The position numbers were made by a program, and so were the translations under genes. DNA of 64,000 nt from CAZDET01 sp964504335 (GTDB taxonomy: Bacteria; Bacteroidota; Bacteroidia; Chitinophagales; Saprospiraceae): positions 1 to 64,000 of the forward strand of contig CAZDET010000013.1 of assembly GCA_964504335.1 (NCBI GenBank). Reading direction: 5' to 3'. The notes under the pieces are model-generated. The model was given only the letters and a program-made list of their open reading frames with translations, was not told the DNA's origin and ran no database searches. Shown here piece by piece: positions 27,844-36,121 of this stretch. The stretch's first letter is position 1. Each line of letters starts with the position of its first letter.

Positions 27844-28422
27844 ATGGAAATTAGGATTGAGGTCGCCAATACCTCGCATATCGTTTATGCCGAGGCGGTC
27901 TGCCAACTGATCGCTGATTCGGCAAAGGATCGAGGCACCGGTATCGCAAAACGGAAGCCCGAATACATCCAGTCAAAAATCGAGGAAGGGAAAGCCGTTA
28001 TCGCTTTTGCCGATGGCGCACTGGCCGGTTTTTGCTACATCGAGACCTGGAGCCACAACCGCTATGTTGCCAACTCCGGCCTGATTGTCAATCCGAATTT
28101 TCGCCGACTGGGTTTGGCGAGGCGCATTAAGGAACGCGTGTTTCAGCTCTCCCGCGAGCGGTTTCCGCAGGCCCGGATATTCGGCATCACCACCAGCCTG
28201 GCCGTGATGCGCATCAATAGTAAGCTCGGATACGAACCCGTCACTTTCTCCGAGCTCACCCAGGATGATGCCTTCTGGAACGGCTGTAAGTCTTGCCCCA
28301 ATTACGACATTCTGGAACGCAACAATCGCCAAATGTGTCTCTGTACCGCCATGCTGGCTCCGAGCCAGGAAGAAGTGACGCGGATGCAGCACGACCTTTC
28401 GGCGATGATCGTCACGCCATAA
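27844..28422 (+). CDS. GNAT N-acyltransferase, probable glutamate N-acyltransferase of arginine synthesis
   Basis: This 192-residue GNAT protein has the acetyl-CoA-binding region around V-N-P-N-F-R-R-L-G-L-A-R-R. It lacks the amino-acid-kinase part of classical ArgA. As first gene of the operon it probably makes N-acetyl- or N-succinyl-glutamate. The C-terminal part carries a cysteine group, C-K-S-C ... C-L-C (about residues 144-171), that could hold a metal; similar cysteines occur in related Bacteroidota proteins as far as I recall. I start at the ATG 27844; the frame is open to 27805 but that extension overlaps the hairpin. The gene is preceded by the leader and followed by argG after 9 bases. 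Confidence 0.82.
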   Translation: MEIRIEVANTSHIVYAEAVCQLIADSAKDRGTGIAKRKPEYIQSKIEEGKAVIAFADGALAGFCYIETWSHNRYVANSGLIVNPNFRRLGLARRIKERVFQLSRERFPQARIFGITTSLAVMRINSKLGYEPVTFSELTQDDAFWNGCKSCPNYDILERNNRQMCLCTAMLAPSQEEVTRMQHDLSAMIVTP

Positions 28423-28431
28423 CCTAGCTAT

Positions 28432-29643
28432 ATGCCTCCTACCAAATTAGTCCTCGCCTACAGCGGTGGACTCGATACGTCTTTTTGTGTAAAATACCTG
28501 AGCGCCGACCAGGGCTACGAAGTCCATGCCATCACCGTAGACACGGGCGGGTTTTCGCCGGAAGAGCTGGAGCAAATGCGCGAGCGTGCGCTGGCACTCG
28601 GGGCGGCCTCCTACAAAGCCGTCGATGTAACCCATCAACTTTACCAGGATTGCCTGCGCTATCTGGTATACGGCAATGTGTTGCGCTACCAGACGTACCC
28701 GCTTTCCGTGAGTGCGGAGCGTCTGTTTCAGGCGATGGAAACGGCGCGATACGCCCGTGAAATCGGGGCCCAGGCCATTGCCCACGGCAGTACCGGAGCC
28801 GGCAACGATCAGGTCCGCTTCGATCTGACTTTCCAGTTGTTGGGAGACGACCTGGAGATCATCACTCCCATCCGGGACATGGGCCTGTCGCGCCAGCAGG
28901 AAATCGACTACCTGGCCGAGCACGGCATTGCCTGGCCGGAAAAGAAGGGCCGCTACAGCATCAACCAGGGCATTTGGGGCACCTCCGTCGGCGGGGCAGA
29001 AACCCTCACTTCTGACCAGCCGCTGCCCGAAAGTGCCTGGCCCGATCCGGTGACCGCTACCGAGCCCGCCACGCTTGCGCTGCACTTCCGCAAGGGGGAA
29101 TTTGTCGGCTTCGACCAACAAACGTTTGACCATCCGGTAGCTGCTATTCTGGCCCTGGAGGAGCACTTGCGGCCCTACGGCATTGGCCGGGATATCCACG
29201 TGGGAGATACCATCATCGGCATCAAGGGCCGGGTAGGCTTTGCCGCAGCGGCCGCGATCCTCATCATCAAAAGCCATCATTTGCTGGAGAAACACACCCT
29301 TGCCAAATGGCAATTGTTCTGGAAGGAGCAGCTTTCCAATTGGTACGGTATGATGGTGCACGAGGGGCAGTTTCTCGATCCGGTCATGCGCAACATCGAA
29401 GCCTTCCTGGACGATAGCCAGCATCAGGTGACGGGTACCGTTTTCGCCGACCTCTTCCCGCATCGCTTCCAATTGCGGGGGATCGAATCGCCCAACGATC
29501 TGCTCGGTGCCGGTTTCGGTCAGTACGGCGAGCAAAACGAAGGATGGTCGGGCGAAGACGTCAAAGGATTCACAAAGGTACTGAGCATCGCCGGGCGAGT
29601 GCGGCGGCACGTTCATTCGACCGTTGAAAACCTGGAGCCATGA
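28432..29643 (+). CDS. argG: Argininosuccinate synthase
   Basis: It condenses citrulline and aspartate with ATP to argininosuccinate in the cytoplasm. The N-terminus has the pyrophosphatase loop L-A-Y-S-G-G-L-D-T-S; further on are H-G-S-T-G-A-G-N-D-Q-V-R-F, the ATP/aspartate motif, and Y-S-I-N-Q-G-I-W-G-T-S. Length is 403 residues, normal for the family. Its stop overlaps the argC start (ATGA), so the pair is coupled. It probably belongs to the divergent Bacteroidota lineage of the enzyme. Confidence 0.95.
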   Translation: MPPTKLVLAYSGGLDTSFCVKYLSADQGYEVHAITVDTGGFSPEELEQMRERALALGAASYKAVDVTHQLYQDCLRYLVYGNVLRYQTYPLSVSAERLFQAMETARYAREIGAQAIAHGSTGAGNDQVRFDLTFQLLGDDLEIITPIRDMGLSRQQEIDYLAEHGIAWPEKKGRYSINQGIWGTSVGGAETLTSDQPLPESAWPDPVTATEPATLALHFRKGEFVGFDQQTFDHPVAAILALEEHLRPYGIGRDIHVGDTIIGIKGRVGFAAAAAILIIKSHHLLEKHTLAKWQLFWKEQLSNWYGMMVHEGQFLDPVMRNIEAFLDDSQHQVTGTVFADLFPHRFQLRGIESPNDLLGAGFGQYGEQNEGWSGEDVKGFTKVLSIAGRVRRHVHSTVENLEP

Positions 29644-30596
29644 TCCGGGTCGGAGTGATCGGCGGAGCCGGGTATACGGCCGGCGAATTAATTCGCGTCC
29701 TGCTGGGGCATCCGGAGGTAGAGCTGGTTAGCATTCAGAGTAACAGCCAGGCCGGTCGCCCGGTGGCGAGTATCCACGGGGATTTGGCCGGAGAGGTTAC
29801 CCTTTCCTTTAGCGAAGCCGTGGAGCCCACGGTCGATGTGCTGTTCTTGTGCAGCGGGCACGGCCGCAGTCAGCAGTATTTGGAGGCCCACCCACCCGAG
29901 AGGGGCACGGTGGTCATTGATCTCAGCAACGAATTCCGCCTGCGCGAAGACTGGGTCTACGGCTTGCCGGAGCTCAACCGGGAAGCGATTACGGGTAGCC
30001 GATGCATTGCCAATCCAGGCTGTTTTGCCACTGCCATTCAGTTGGGCCTCCTTCCCCTGGCCCACGCCCGGGCGCTGCGAGCCCCAGTACACATCCACGG
30101 CATCACCGGCGCTACCGGAGCGGGCCAGGCCCCCAGTGCCACGTCCCATTTCCCCTGGCGGCAAAACAATGTGTCGCTCTACAAGGCCTTCCGCCACCAG
30201 CATCTGGCCGAAATACGGCGCAGCCTGCAGCAACTCCAACCCGCATTCGAGCAGCCACTGCACTTTCTGCCGGTGCGAGGCAACTTCGCCCGCGGTATCT
30301 TCGTCAGCCAATACCTGACGACCAACCTGGCGCTCGAGGCCGCAAAAGACCTCTACCAGGACTATTACGCTCCGCACCCATTTGTTGTGCTAACCGAAGA
30401 TAATCCGCACCTGAAGCAAGTGGTGAATACCAATAAATGCCTGATCTACCTGGAGCAACACGAGGATCAACTGCTCATCGTCAGCATGATCGACAACCTT
30501 CTGAAGGGGGCCTCCGGCCAGGCCGTCCAGAATATGAATCTGGCCTTGGGAAAAGCTGAAACAATGGGTCTGCACCTGAAAGCGGTGGCATTTTAA
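29640..30596 (+). CDS. argC: N-acetyl-gamma-glutamyl-phosphate reductase
   Basis: This NADPH-dependent reductase makes the glutamate semialdehyde of the acylated pathway. The N-terminus shows G-V-I-G-G-A-G-Y-T-A-G-E-L; the active-site cysteine is in N-P-G-C-F-A-T; the motif H-G-I-T-G-A-T-G-A-G is conserved, and L-L-K-G-A-S-G-Q-A-V-Q-N-M-N lies near the C-terminus. It is 318 residues long, slightly short but complete. It overlaps argG by 4 bases. If the operon uses succinyl intermediates, as the carbamoyltransferase suggests, its substrate would be the succinyl form. Confidence 0.95.
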   Translation: MIRVGVIGGAGYTAGELIRVLLGHPEVELVSIQSNSQAGRPVASIHGDLAGEVTLSFSEAVEPTVDVLFLCSGHGRSQQYLEAHPPERGTVVIDLSNEFRLREDWVYGLPELNREAITGSRCIANPGCFATAIQLGLLPLAHARALRAPVHIHGITGATGAGQAPSATSHFPWRQNNVSLYKAFRHQHLAEIRRSLQQLQPAFEQPLHFLPVRGNFARGIFVSQYLTTNLALEAAKDLYQDYYAPHPFVVLTEDNPHLKQVVNTNKCLIYLEQHEDQLLIVSMIDNLLKGASGQAVQNMNLALGKAETMGLHLKAVAF

Positions 30597-30671
30597 TACT
30601 GTAATTTGGTAATGCTGTACTATTGACCAAATACCACATTGTACTAACGAACTAACTTCTAACGAACTAAT

Positions 30672-31823
30672 ATGCGTCTCTTCGACGTTTACCCCCTTTT
30701 CGAGATCGAGCCAGTGCGCGGCGCGGGCTTTTATGTATACGACGCCGAGGGTAGGGAATACCTCGACTTTTACGGTGGGCATGCCGTGATTAGTATCGGG
30801 CATTCGCACCCACGGTACGTGCAGCGCATTCAGGAGCAAGTGGCCCGGCTGGGGTTTTACTCCAATTCCGTACAAAACCCATTGCAGCAAGAACTGGCCG
30901 ATCACCTGGGCCGGCTTTCCGGGTGTGTCGATTACCAACTTTTTCTATGCAACAGCGGCGCGGAGGCCAACGAAAACGCTCTAAAGATGGCGTCTTTTCA
31001 AACGGGCCGCACCCGCATCCTGGCGTTTCGCAATGCCTTTCACGGGCGGACGTCGGCGGCCGTAAACGTCACGGATAGCGACAGGATCAAGGCCCCCATC
31101 AATCAGGGCTATCCTGTGACGTTCATTGAGATGGGTCAGGTAGCCGCCCTCGAGCGGGAGTTGATGAAGGGCGACGTAGCGGCCGTGATCATTGAAGGCA
31201 TCCAGGGTATCGGCGGGATTCACGTGCCGGCTCCCGCCTTTCTCAAACGCTTACAGGAATTGTGCCGCCAACAGGAGACCATGCTCATCCTCGACGAAAT
31301 TCAGTCGGGCTACGGCCGTAGTGGTACCTTTTTTGCCTTTCAGGAATGCACCATCGAGCCCGATCTAATCACCATTGCGAAGGGCATGGGCAATGGGTTT
31401 CCGATTGGTGGGCTGTTGATTCATCCGCGATTTGAACCGAGTTATGGTCTACTGGGTACGACCTTCGGTGGGAATCATCTTGCCTGTGCCGCCGGAATTG
31501 CCGTGCTGGAAGTACTACAGGAAGAAGACTTAATCGCACGGGCGGCAGAAACCGGAGCCTATTTACTAGAGCGCCTTCCGCAGCTACCCCACGTGAAAGC
31601 CGTGCGTGGCCGCGGCCTGATGATTGGCATTGATGTGGAAGGAATTGCCAAGCCCGTACGCAACCAATTGTTGTACAAGGAGCGCATCTTCACCGGATCG
31701 GCCAGCAGTGCCGAGACGATCCGGTTGTTGCCCCCGCTCACTGTTGGCCGGCCGGAAGCGGATCGCCTACTCGAAGCACTGGAACGCGTGCTCCATTCCC
31801 AAAAAAGCATTTCGGCCGGTTAA
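30672..31823 (+). CDS. argD: Acylornithine aminotransferase
   Basis: This class III PLP aminotransferase of 383 residues converts acyl-glutamate semialdehyde to acyl-ornithine. Visible motifs are C-N-S-G-A-E-A-N-E-N-A for phosphate binding, L-I-L-D-E-I-Q-S-G-Y-G-R with the PLP-binding Asp, and T-I-A-K-G-M-G-N-G-F-P-I with the Schiff-base lysine. It lies in the arg operon after a 75-base gap that contains short repeated words (TAACGAAC-type), so some uncoupling from argC is possible. Confidence 0.95.
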   Translation: MRLFDVYPLFEIEPVRGAGFYVYDAEGREYLDFYGGHAVISIGHSHPRYVQRIQEQVARLGFYSNSVQNPLQQELADHLGRLSGCVDYQLFLCNSGAEANENALKMASFQTGRTRILAFRNAFHGRTSAAVNVTDSDRIKAPINQGYPVTFIEMGQVAALERELMKGDVAAVIIEGIQGIGGIHVPAPAFLKRLQELCRQQETMLILDEIQSGYGRSGTFFAFQECTIEPDLITIAKGMGNGFPIGGLLIHPRFEPSYGLLGTTFGGNHLACAAGIAVLEVLQEEDLIARAAETGAYLLERLPQLPHVKAVRGRGLMIGIDVEGIAKPVRNQLLYKERIFTGSASSAETIRLLPPLTVGRPEADRLLEALERVLHSQKSISAG

Positions 31824-31836
31824 TTAACTGCATTAA

Positions 31837-32799
31837 ATGTCACACCCACTCCACTTTACCAAAGCCGGCGATCTCGCCCCCCCTCGCGAACTGATCGAGC
31901 GGGCGCGCGCCTACAAGCGAGCGCCCTGGAGGCAGCCTCAGCTCGGCGCCGGGCGGAGCCTGTTGGCACTGTATTTTAACTCGAGCCTCCGCACGCGCCT
32001 GAGCACAGAGGCGGCAGCCCGCCACCTTGGCTTGCAGGCCACCACCATGAACGCCGGCAGTGGGTGGCAACTCGAATTCGGCGATGGCGTGGTAATGGAC
32101 GGCGACCGCCCGGAACACATTCGGGAGGCCGCGGCAGTAATGAGCCAGTACGCCGACATCCTGGCCGTACGCTCCTTTCCCGAACTCATCGACCGGGAGC
32201 GCGACTATCGCGACCCCATCCTCTCCGCCTTCATTGCCCACGCCCGGGTGCCCGTCGTTAGCCTCGAATCAGCAACCCGACATCCGTTGCAATCGCTGGC
32301 AGATGCGCTCACCATTGCCGAGTTGGAGCGATCACAACCGAAGATCGTACTGACCTGGGCGCCGCACGTCCGCAAGCTGCCGCAATCGGTGGCCAATAGC
32401 TTTGCCGAGTGGATGTTGGCGCTCGGCCATAACCTCACCATTGCCTGCCCGCCGGGCTATGAGCTGGCCCCGGCCTTTACCGAAGGGGCTACGGTAACCC
32501 ACGATCAGCGAGCAGCCTTTCGCGATGCCGATATTATTTATGCTAAGAATTGGTCGAGCTACCGCGAATACGGTCAAATCCTGCCGGTGGCGGAAGACTG
32601 GCAAATCACTTCGGAAAAAATGGCCCTGACGCCCAGCGGCCAGTTTATGCACTGCTTACCTGTGCGCAGAAATGTAGTGGTAGCAGATGCCGTGTTGGAT
32701 AGTGCCCAATCGCTGGTGATCGAGCAGGCGCGCAATCGGGTCTTTGCAGCGCAGGCGGTATTGGCGGAAATTTTGAGAAGAGGGAACCGTGAAGGGTGA
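31837..32799 (+). CDS. argF': N-acyl-L-ornithine carbamoyltransferase (likely succinyl-specific)
   Basis: This 320-residue protein is a transcarbamylase of the Bacteroidota/Xanthomonas type that acts on acylated ornithine, not ornithine itself. It has the carbamoyl-phosphate loop S-S-L-R-T-R-L-S and the late motif H-C-L-P-V-R-R-N typical of this branch. In M-D-G-D-R-P-E-H (87-94) a proline (Pro92) stands where, as I recall, the Bacteroides succinylornithine enzyme has Pro90 and the Xanthomonas acetylornithine enzyme has Glu92, so N-succinyl-ornithine is the probable substrate. The next gene, argB, starts inside its last codons (overlap of 11 bases). Confidence 0.92.
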   Translation: MSHPLHFTKAGDLAPPRELIERARAYKRAPWRQPQLGAGRSLLALYFNSSLRTRLSTEAAARHLGLQATTMNAGSGWQLEFGDGVVMDGDRPEHIREAAAVMSQYADILAVRSFPELIDRERDYRDPILSAFIAHARVPVVSLESATRHPLQSLADALTIAELERSQPKIVLTWAPHVRKLPQSVANSFAEWMLALGHNLTIACPPGYELAPAFTEGATVTHDQRAAFRDADIIYAKNWSSYREYGQILPVAEDWQITSEKMALTPSGQFMHCLPVRRNVVVADAVLDSAQSLVIEQARNRVFAAQAVLAEILRRGNREG

Positions 32800-33565
32800 A
32801 AAATTACATCTGCTTAAAATCGGTGGCCGCATCATCGACGATCCGGCAGCACGGGCTTCTGCTTTGGAGTACTTTCTGAGTATCCCCGGGCGGAAGTTGC
32901 TGATCCACGGTGGGGGGCGCCGGGCAAGTGAACTGAGCCAACGGCTGGGTATCGTGCCACAGATGGTGGACGGTCGGCGCATCACGGATGCTGCCGCATT
33001 GGAGGTGGTGGTGATGGTGTATGCCGGTTTGTTCAATAAAGAACTGGTGGCCCAGCTTCAGGCCAAGGGCTGTCAGGCCATCGGCCTGACCGGTGCCGAC
33101 GGCGATACGATCCGCGCCCGCAAGCGCCCGATTGGAGCGATCGATTACGGCTTCGCAGGCGATATCGAACGCGTAGATGCCCAGGCCTTGGGTGCTTTGC
33201 TGGAGGCGGGCTTTACCCCCGTCTGCTGCCCCATTACCCACGATGGAACCGGGCAATTGCTCAACACCAATGCCGATACCATTGCTGCCAGTTTGGCGGT
33301 AGCACTCGCTACTCGATATACCGTGCACCTCGACTATGCCTTCGAGCGCCCGGGTGTATTGTTGGATGCCTCCGATGATACAAGCTTGCTGGGTCAGCTC
33401 GACCCAACGACCTTCCGGCAACTGCGCGCAGAGGGGGCCATTCACACCGGCATGTTGCCAAAGCTGGATAATGCCTTCCTCGCGGCTCGCGCCGAGGTGA
33501 CCGTGCGCATCGGGAATATTCAAACACTGGAAGACGAGCAGGCAACCCGTATCGCTTCCGTTTAA
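32789..33565 (+). CDS. argB: Acetylglutamate kinase
   Basis: This 258-residue amino acid kinase phosphorylates acylglutamate. The N-terminal L-L-K-I-G-G-R, H-G-G-G-R-R-A and G-L-T-G-A-D-G-D motifs and the late N-T-N-A-D-T-I-A-A stretch mark it. It starts with GTG and overlaps argF' by 11 bases. It is of the short Bacteroidota form and lacks the N-terminal helix linked to arginine-inhibited hexamers. Feedback control through the kinase is therefore less likely, which fits with regulation at the leader instead (inference). Confidence 0.93.
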   Translation: MKGEKLHLLKIGGRIIDDPAARASALEYFLSIPGRKLLIHGGGRRASELSQRLGIVPQMVDGRRITDAAALEVVVMVYAGLFNKELVAQLQAKGCQAIGLTGADGDTIRARKRPIGAIDYGFAGDIERVDAQALGALLEAGFTPVCCPITHDGTGQLLNTNADTIAASLAVALATRYTVHLDYAFERPGVLLDASDDTSLLGQLDPTTFRQLRAEGAIHTGMLPKLDNAFLAARAEVTVRIGNIQTLEDEQATRIASV

Positions 33566-33614
33566 CCCTTGGATTCCGTTGAAAGTTACTAATTTCAAGT
33601 CCCTTGCTCAGACA

Positions 33615-34706
33615 ATGATAGACACCCCGAAAAATCCTCTGACGTTGAATGCAATTTCGCTCCTCCAGGCTCTTATCCGCACTACCTCTTTCAGTAAGGA
33701 AGAAGCGGGTACCGCAGATATCATTGCCTCTTTTTTTCTTCAGGAAGGCTATCGTCCCCAACGAATTGGTAACAATGTGTGGGTGCGTGCCCACCAGTGG
33801 CGAGAGGGCCGCCCCCTCTGCCTGCTCAATAGCCACCACGATACGGTGCGCCCCAACGCGGGTTACACCCGCGACCCCTTTGAGCCGACGATCGAGGGCG
33901 ACCGTCTATACGGCCTGGGCAGCAACGATGCCGGCGGCGCGCTGGTGGCACTCATCAGCGCGTTTCTGGAATTAGATCGCAGCGGCAAGGCACCGGTCAA
34001 CCTACTAATCGCTGCCACGGCCGAAGAGGAAATTAGTGGTCCAAACGGCGTAGCCGCCACCTTACCCGAGCTTGGTCCAATTGATTATGGGATCGTAGGC
34101 GAGCCAACCTCCCTGCGCCTGGCTACGGCCGAACGCGGATTGATCGTCATCGACGGCGAAACGGAAGGGGTGGCCGGCCACGCCGCCCGGGAGGAAGGCC
34201 GAAATGCCCTCTATTTGGCCATCGAAGATATTCAGCGTCTTCGCGCTGTATCGTTTGCCCGCGCATCGGAGCTGCTGGGCCCCGTAAAGGTCTCCATTAC
34301 CCAAATCGAAGCGGGTACGCAACACAACGTGGTTCCGGATCGCTGCCAATTTGTGCTGGATGTGCGAGTGAACGAGTGCTACTCCAACGAGGCCGTCGTA
34401 GCGGCACTGCAGCGAAACGTGCACCACAGCCAGCTGAAACCCCGATCGCTACGGCTGCAATCCAGTGGCATTCCCCACGATCACCCCTTAGTCGAGAGCG
34501 GCTTGCGCCTGGGGCTGGAGACGTATGGTTCGCCCACCTTGAGCGATCAGGCATTGATGTCCTTCCCCACGCTGAAATTAGGACCCGGCAAAAGCGCCCG
34601 CTCGCATACAGCCGACGAATTTATCTTACTTTCCGAAATCGAAGCCGGTATACACACTTATGTGGCATTAATTGAGGGTATTCAAACGACACTCCATGAA
34701 GGATAA
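33615..34706 (+). CDS. argE: M20 deacylase, probable acylornithine/acylcitrulline deacetylase
   Basis: This zinc-dependent M20 peptidase-family hydrolase shows the metal ligands in N-S-H-H-D-T-V, G-S-N-D-A-G-G-A and T-A-E-E-E-I-S-G, and a dimerization domain in the middle. In this operon it should remove the acyl group from acylcitrulline or acylornithine. I start at ATG 33615; the frame extends to a TTG at 33579 that is less likely. Its end overlaps argH by 11 bases. Confidence 0.9.
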   Translation: MIDTPKNPLTLNAISLLQALIRTTSFSKEEAGTADIIASFFLQEGYRPQRIGNNVWVRAHQWREGRPLCLLNSHHDTVRPNAGYTRDPFEPTIEGDRLYGLGSNDAGGALVALISAFLELDRSGKAPVNLLIAATAEEEISGPNGVAATLPELGPIDYGIVGEPTSLRLATAERGLIVIDGETEGVAGHAAREEGRNALYLAIEDIQRLRAVSFARASELLGPVKVSITQIEAGTQHNVVPDRCQFVLDVRVNECYSNEAVVAALQRNVHHSQLKPRSLRLQSSGIPHDHPLVESGLRLGLETYGSPTLSDQALMSFPTLKLGPGKSARSHTADEFILLSEIEAGIHTYVALIEGIQTTLHEG

Positions 34707-36039
34707 GCTCTGGCAAAAGCCCTACGAACTGAACCAACGCATTGAGGCCTTTACCATCGGTCAGGACCGCGAACTGGATCTGCGCCTGGCGCCTTTCGAC
34801 ATTTTAGGGTCCATTGCCCACGGCCGCATGCTGGCCGAGGTGGGCTTGCTGACGGAAGAAGAGTTCGAGCAAATCGCGCGCGTCTTGCGGCGGCTGCACG
34901 CCGAAGCCGAAGCGGGCAACCTCGCTATTGAAGCAGGGGTAGAAGACATCCATTCGCAGGTAGAACTCATTCTCACCCGCGAATTGGGCGACGTCGGCAA
35001 GAAGATCCACAGCGGCCGGTCCCGCAATGATCAGGTACTGGTTGACCTGCGGCTGTATTTCCGCCACGTCATTCAGGAAATATCCCTGGAAACCCAGGAG
35101 CTGGCCGAGGTATTGCTGCGGCGAAGCGAAGAGCACAAAGCCGATCTGATGCCTGGCTATACCCACCTTCAGGTTGCGATGGTGTCCAGTTTCGGGCTCT
35201 GGTTTGGCGCCTATGCCGAAAGTCTCGTCGATGATTTGCAGCTGTGGCAGGGGGTGTACCGCATTGTCAATCAAAACCCACTCGGTTCGGCAGCCGGCTA
35301 TGGGTCGTCCTTTCCCTTAGACCGGCAGCGCACGACGAACTTGCTCGGCTTTGACGACTTGGCCTACAATGTGGTCCACGCTCAAATGGGGCGCGGAAAG
35401 ACCGAGCTGCACCTGGCATTCGCCCTGGCGGGAATGGCCCACACCCTGGGAAAACTGGCGATGGACGTATGCCTGTACAACAGCCAGAATTTCCGATTCC
35501 TTCGCCTGCCCGACGAACTCACCACCGGCAGTAGCATCATGCCGCACAAGAAGAACCCCGACGTATTCGAGCTCATCCGCGGGCGCTGCGCCCTATTGGA
35601 GAGCTTGCCCGGCCAGGTCAGCCAGCTCATCGGACACCTTCCGAGTGGCTATCACCGCGATTTTCAGCTGCTGAAAGAAATCCTCCTTCCCGCCCTCGAT
35701 CAATTGCGGGAGGTGCTGTCGATCACCACCTTCGCCATCGATCAACTCAAGGTACTTCCCGAATTACTGAAAGACGAGCAGTACCGCCTCCTCTTCAGCG
35801 TGGAGGCCGTCAATGCCGAGGTGTTGAAGGGTACGCCCTTTCGCGACGCCTACCACCGCATTGCCGAACACATTGCCGCCGGCACCTTCTCTCCTCCCGA
35901 AACCGTCGAGCACACCCACCTGGGGAGCCTGGGCAACCTCGCCACGCACGCCATTCGCGAAAAGCTACAGGCCGTCGTGTATAGCTTCCGCTTCGTTCAG
36001 TCGGCGGAGGCGCTGGAGGAACTTCTGGCGGAGGAATAA
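34696..36039 (+). CDS. argH: Argininosuccinate lyase
   Basis: This 447-residue member of the fumarase/aspartase superfamily cleaves argininosuccinate to arginine and fumarate. Motifs are S-G-R-S-R-N-D-Q-V, T-H-L-Q-V-A and the signature G-S-S-I-M-P-H-K-K-N-P-D. The start at 34696 lies within argE; an earlier possible start at 34672 adds only 8 residues. It is the last gene of the operon. A run of A then GGCCCC follows the stop, but no clear terminator hairpin is visible. Confidence 0.94.
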   Translation: MKDKLWQKPYELNQRIEAFTIGQDRELDLRLAPFDILGSIAHGRMLAEVGLLTEEEFEQIARVLRRLHAEAEAGNLAIEAGVEDIHSQVELILTRELGDVGKKIHSGRSRNDQVLVDLRLYFRHVIQEISLETQELAEVLLRRSEEHKADLMPGYTHLQVAMVSSFGLWFGAYAESLVDDLQLWQGVYRIVNQNPLGSAAGYGSSFPLDRQRTTNLLGFDDLAYNVVHAQMGRGKTELHLAFALAGMAHTLGKLAMDVCLYNSQNFRFLRLPDELTTGSSIMPHKKNPDVFELIRGRCALLESLPGQVSQLIGHLPSGYHRDFQLLKEILLPALDQLREVLSITTFAIDQLKVLPELLKDEQYRLLFSVEAVNAEVLKGTPFRDAYHRIAEHIAAGTFSPPETVEHTHLGSLGNLATHAIREKLQAVVYSFRFVQSAEALEELLAEE

Positions 36040-36121
36040 AAAAAGGCCCCACTCATTCGCAGGACCCTTGCAAAACCTCATATGTAATTCGCGTTAAAAG
36101 CCGGAATTAGTGTGGGTGCAC

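Noticed and set aside
28447..29616. 389-codon minus-strand frame
   Set aside because: Antisense shadow of argG.
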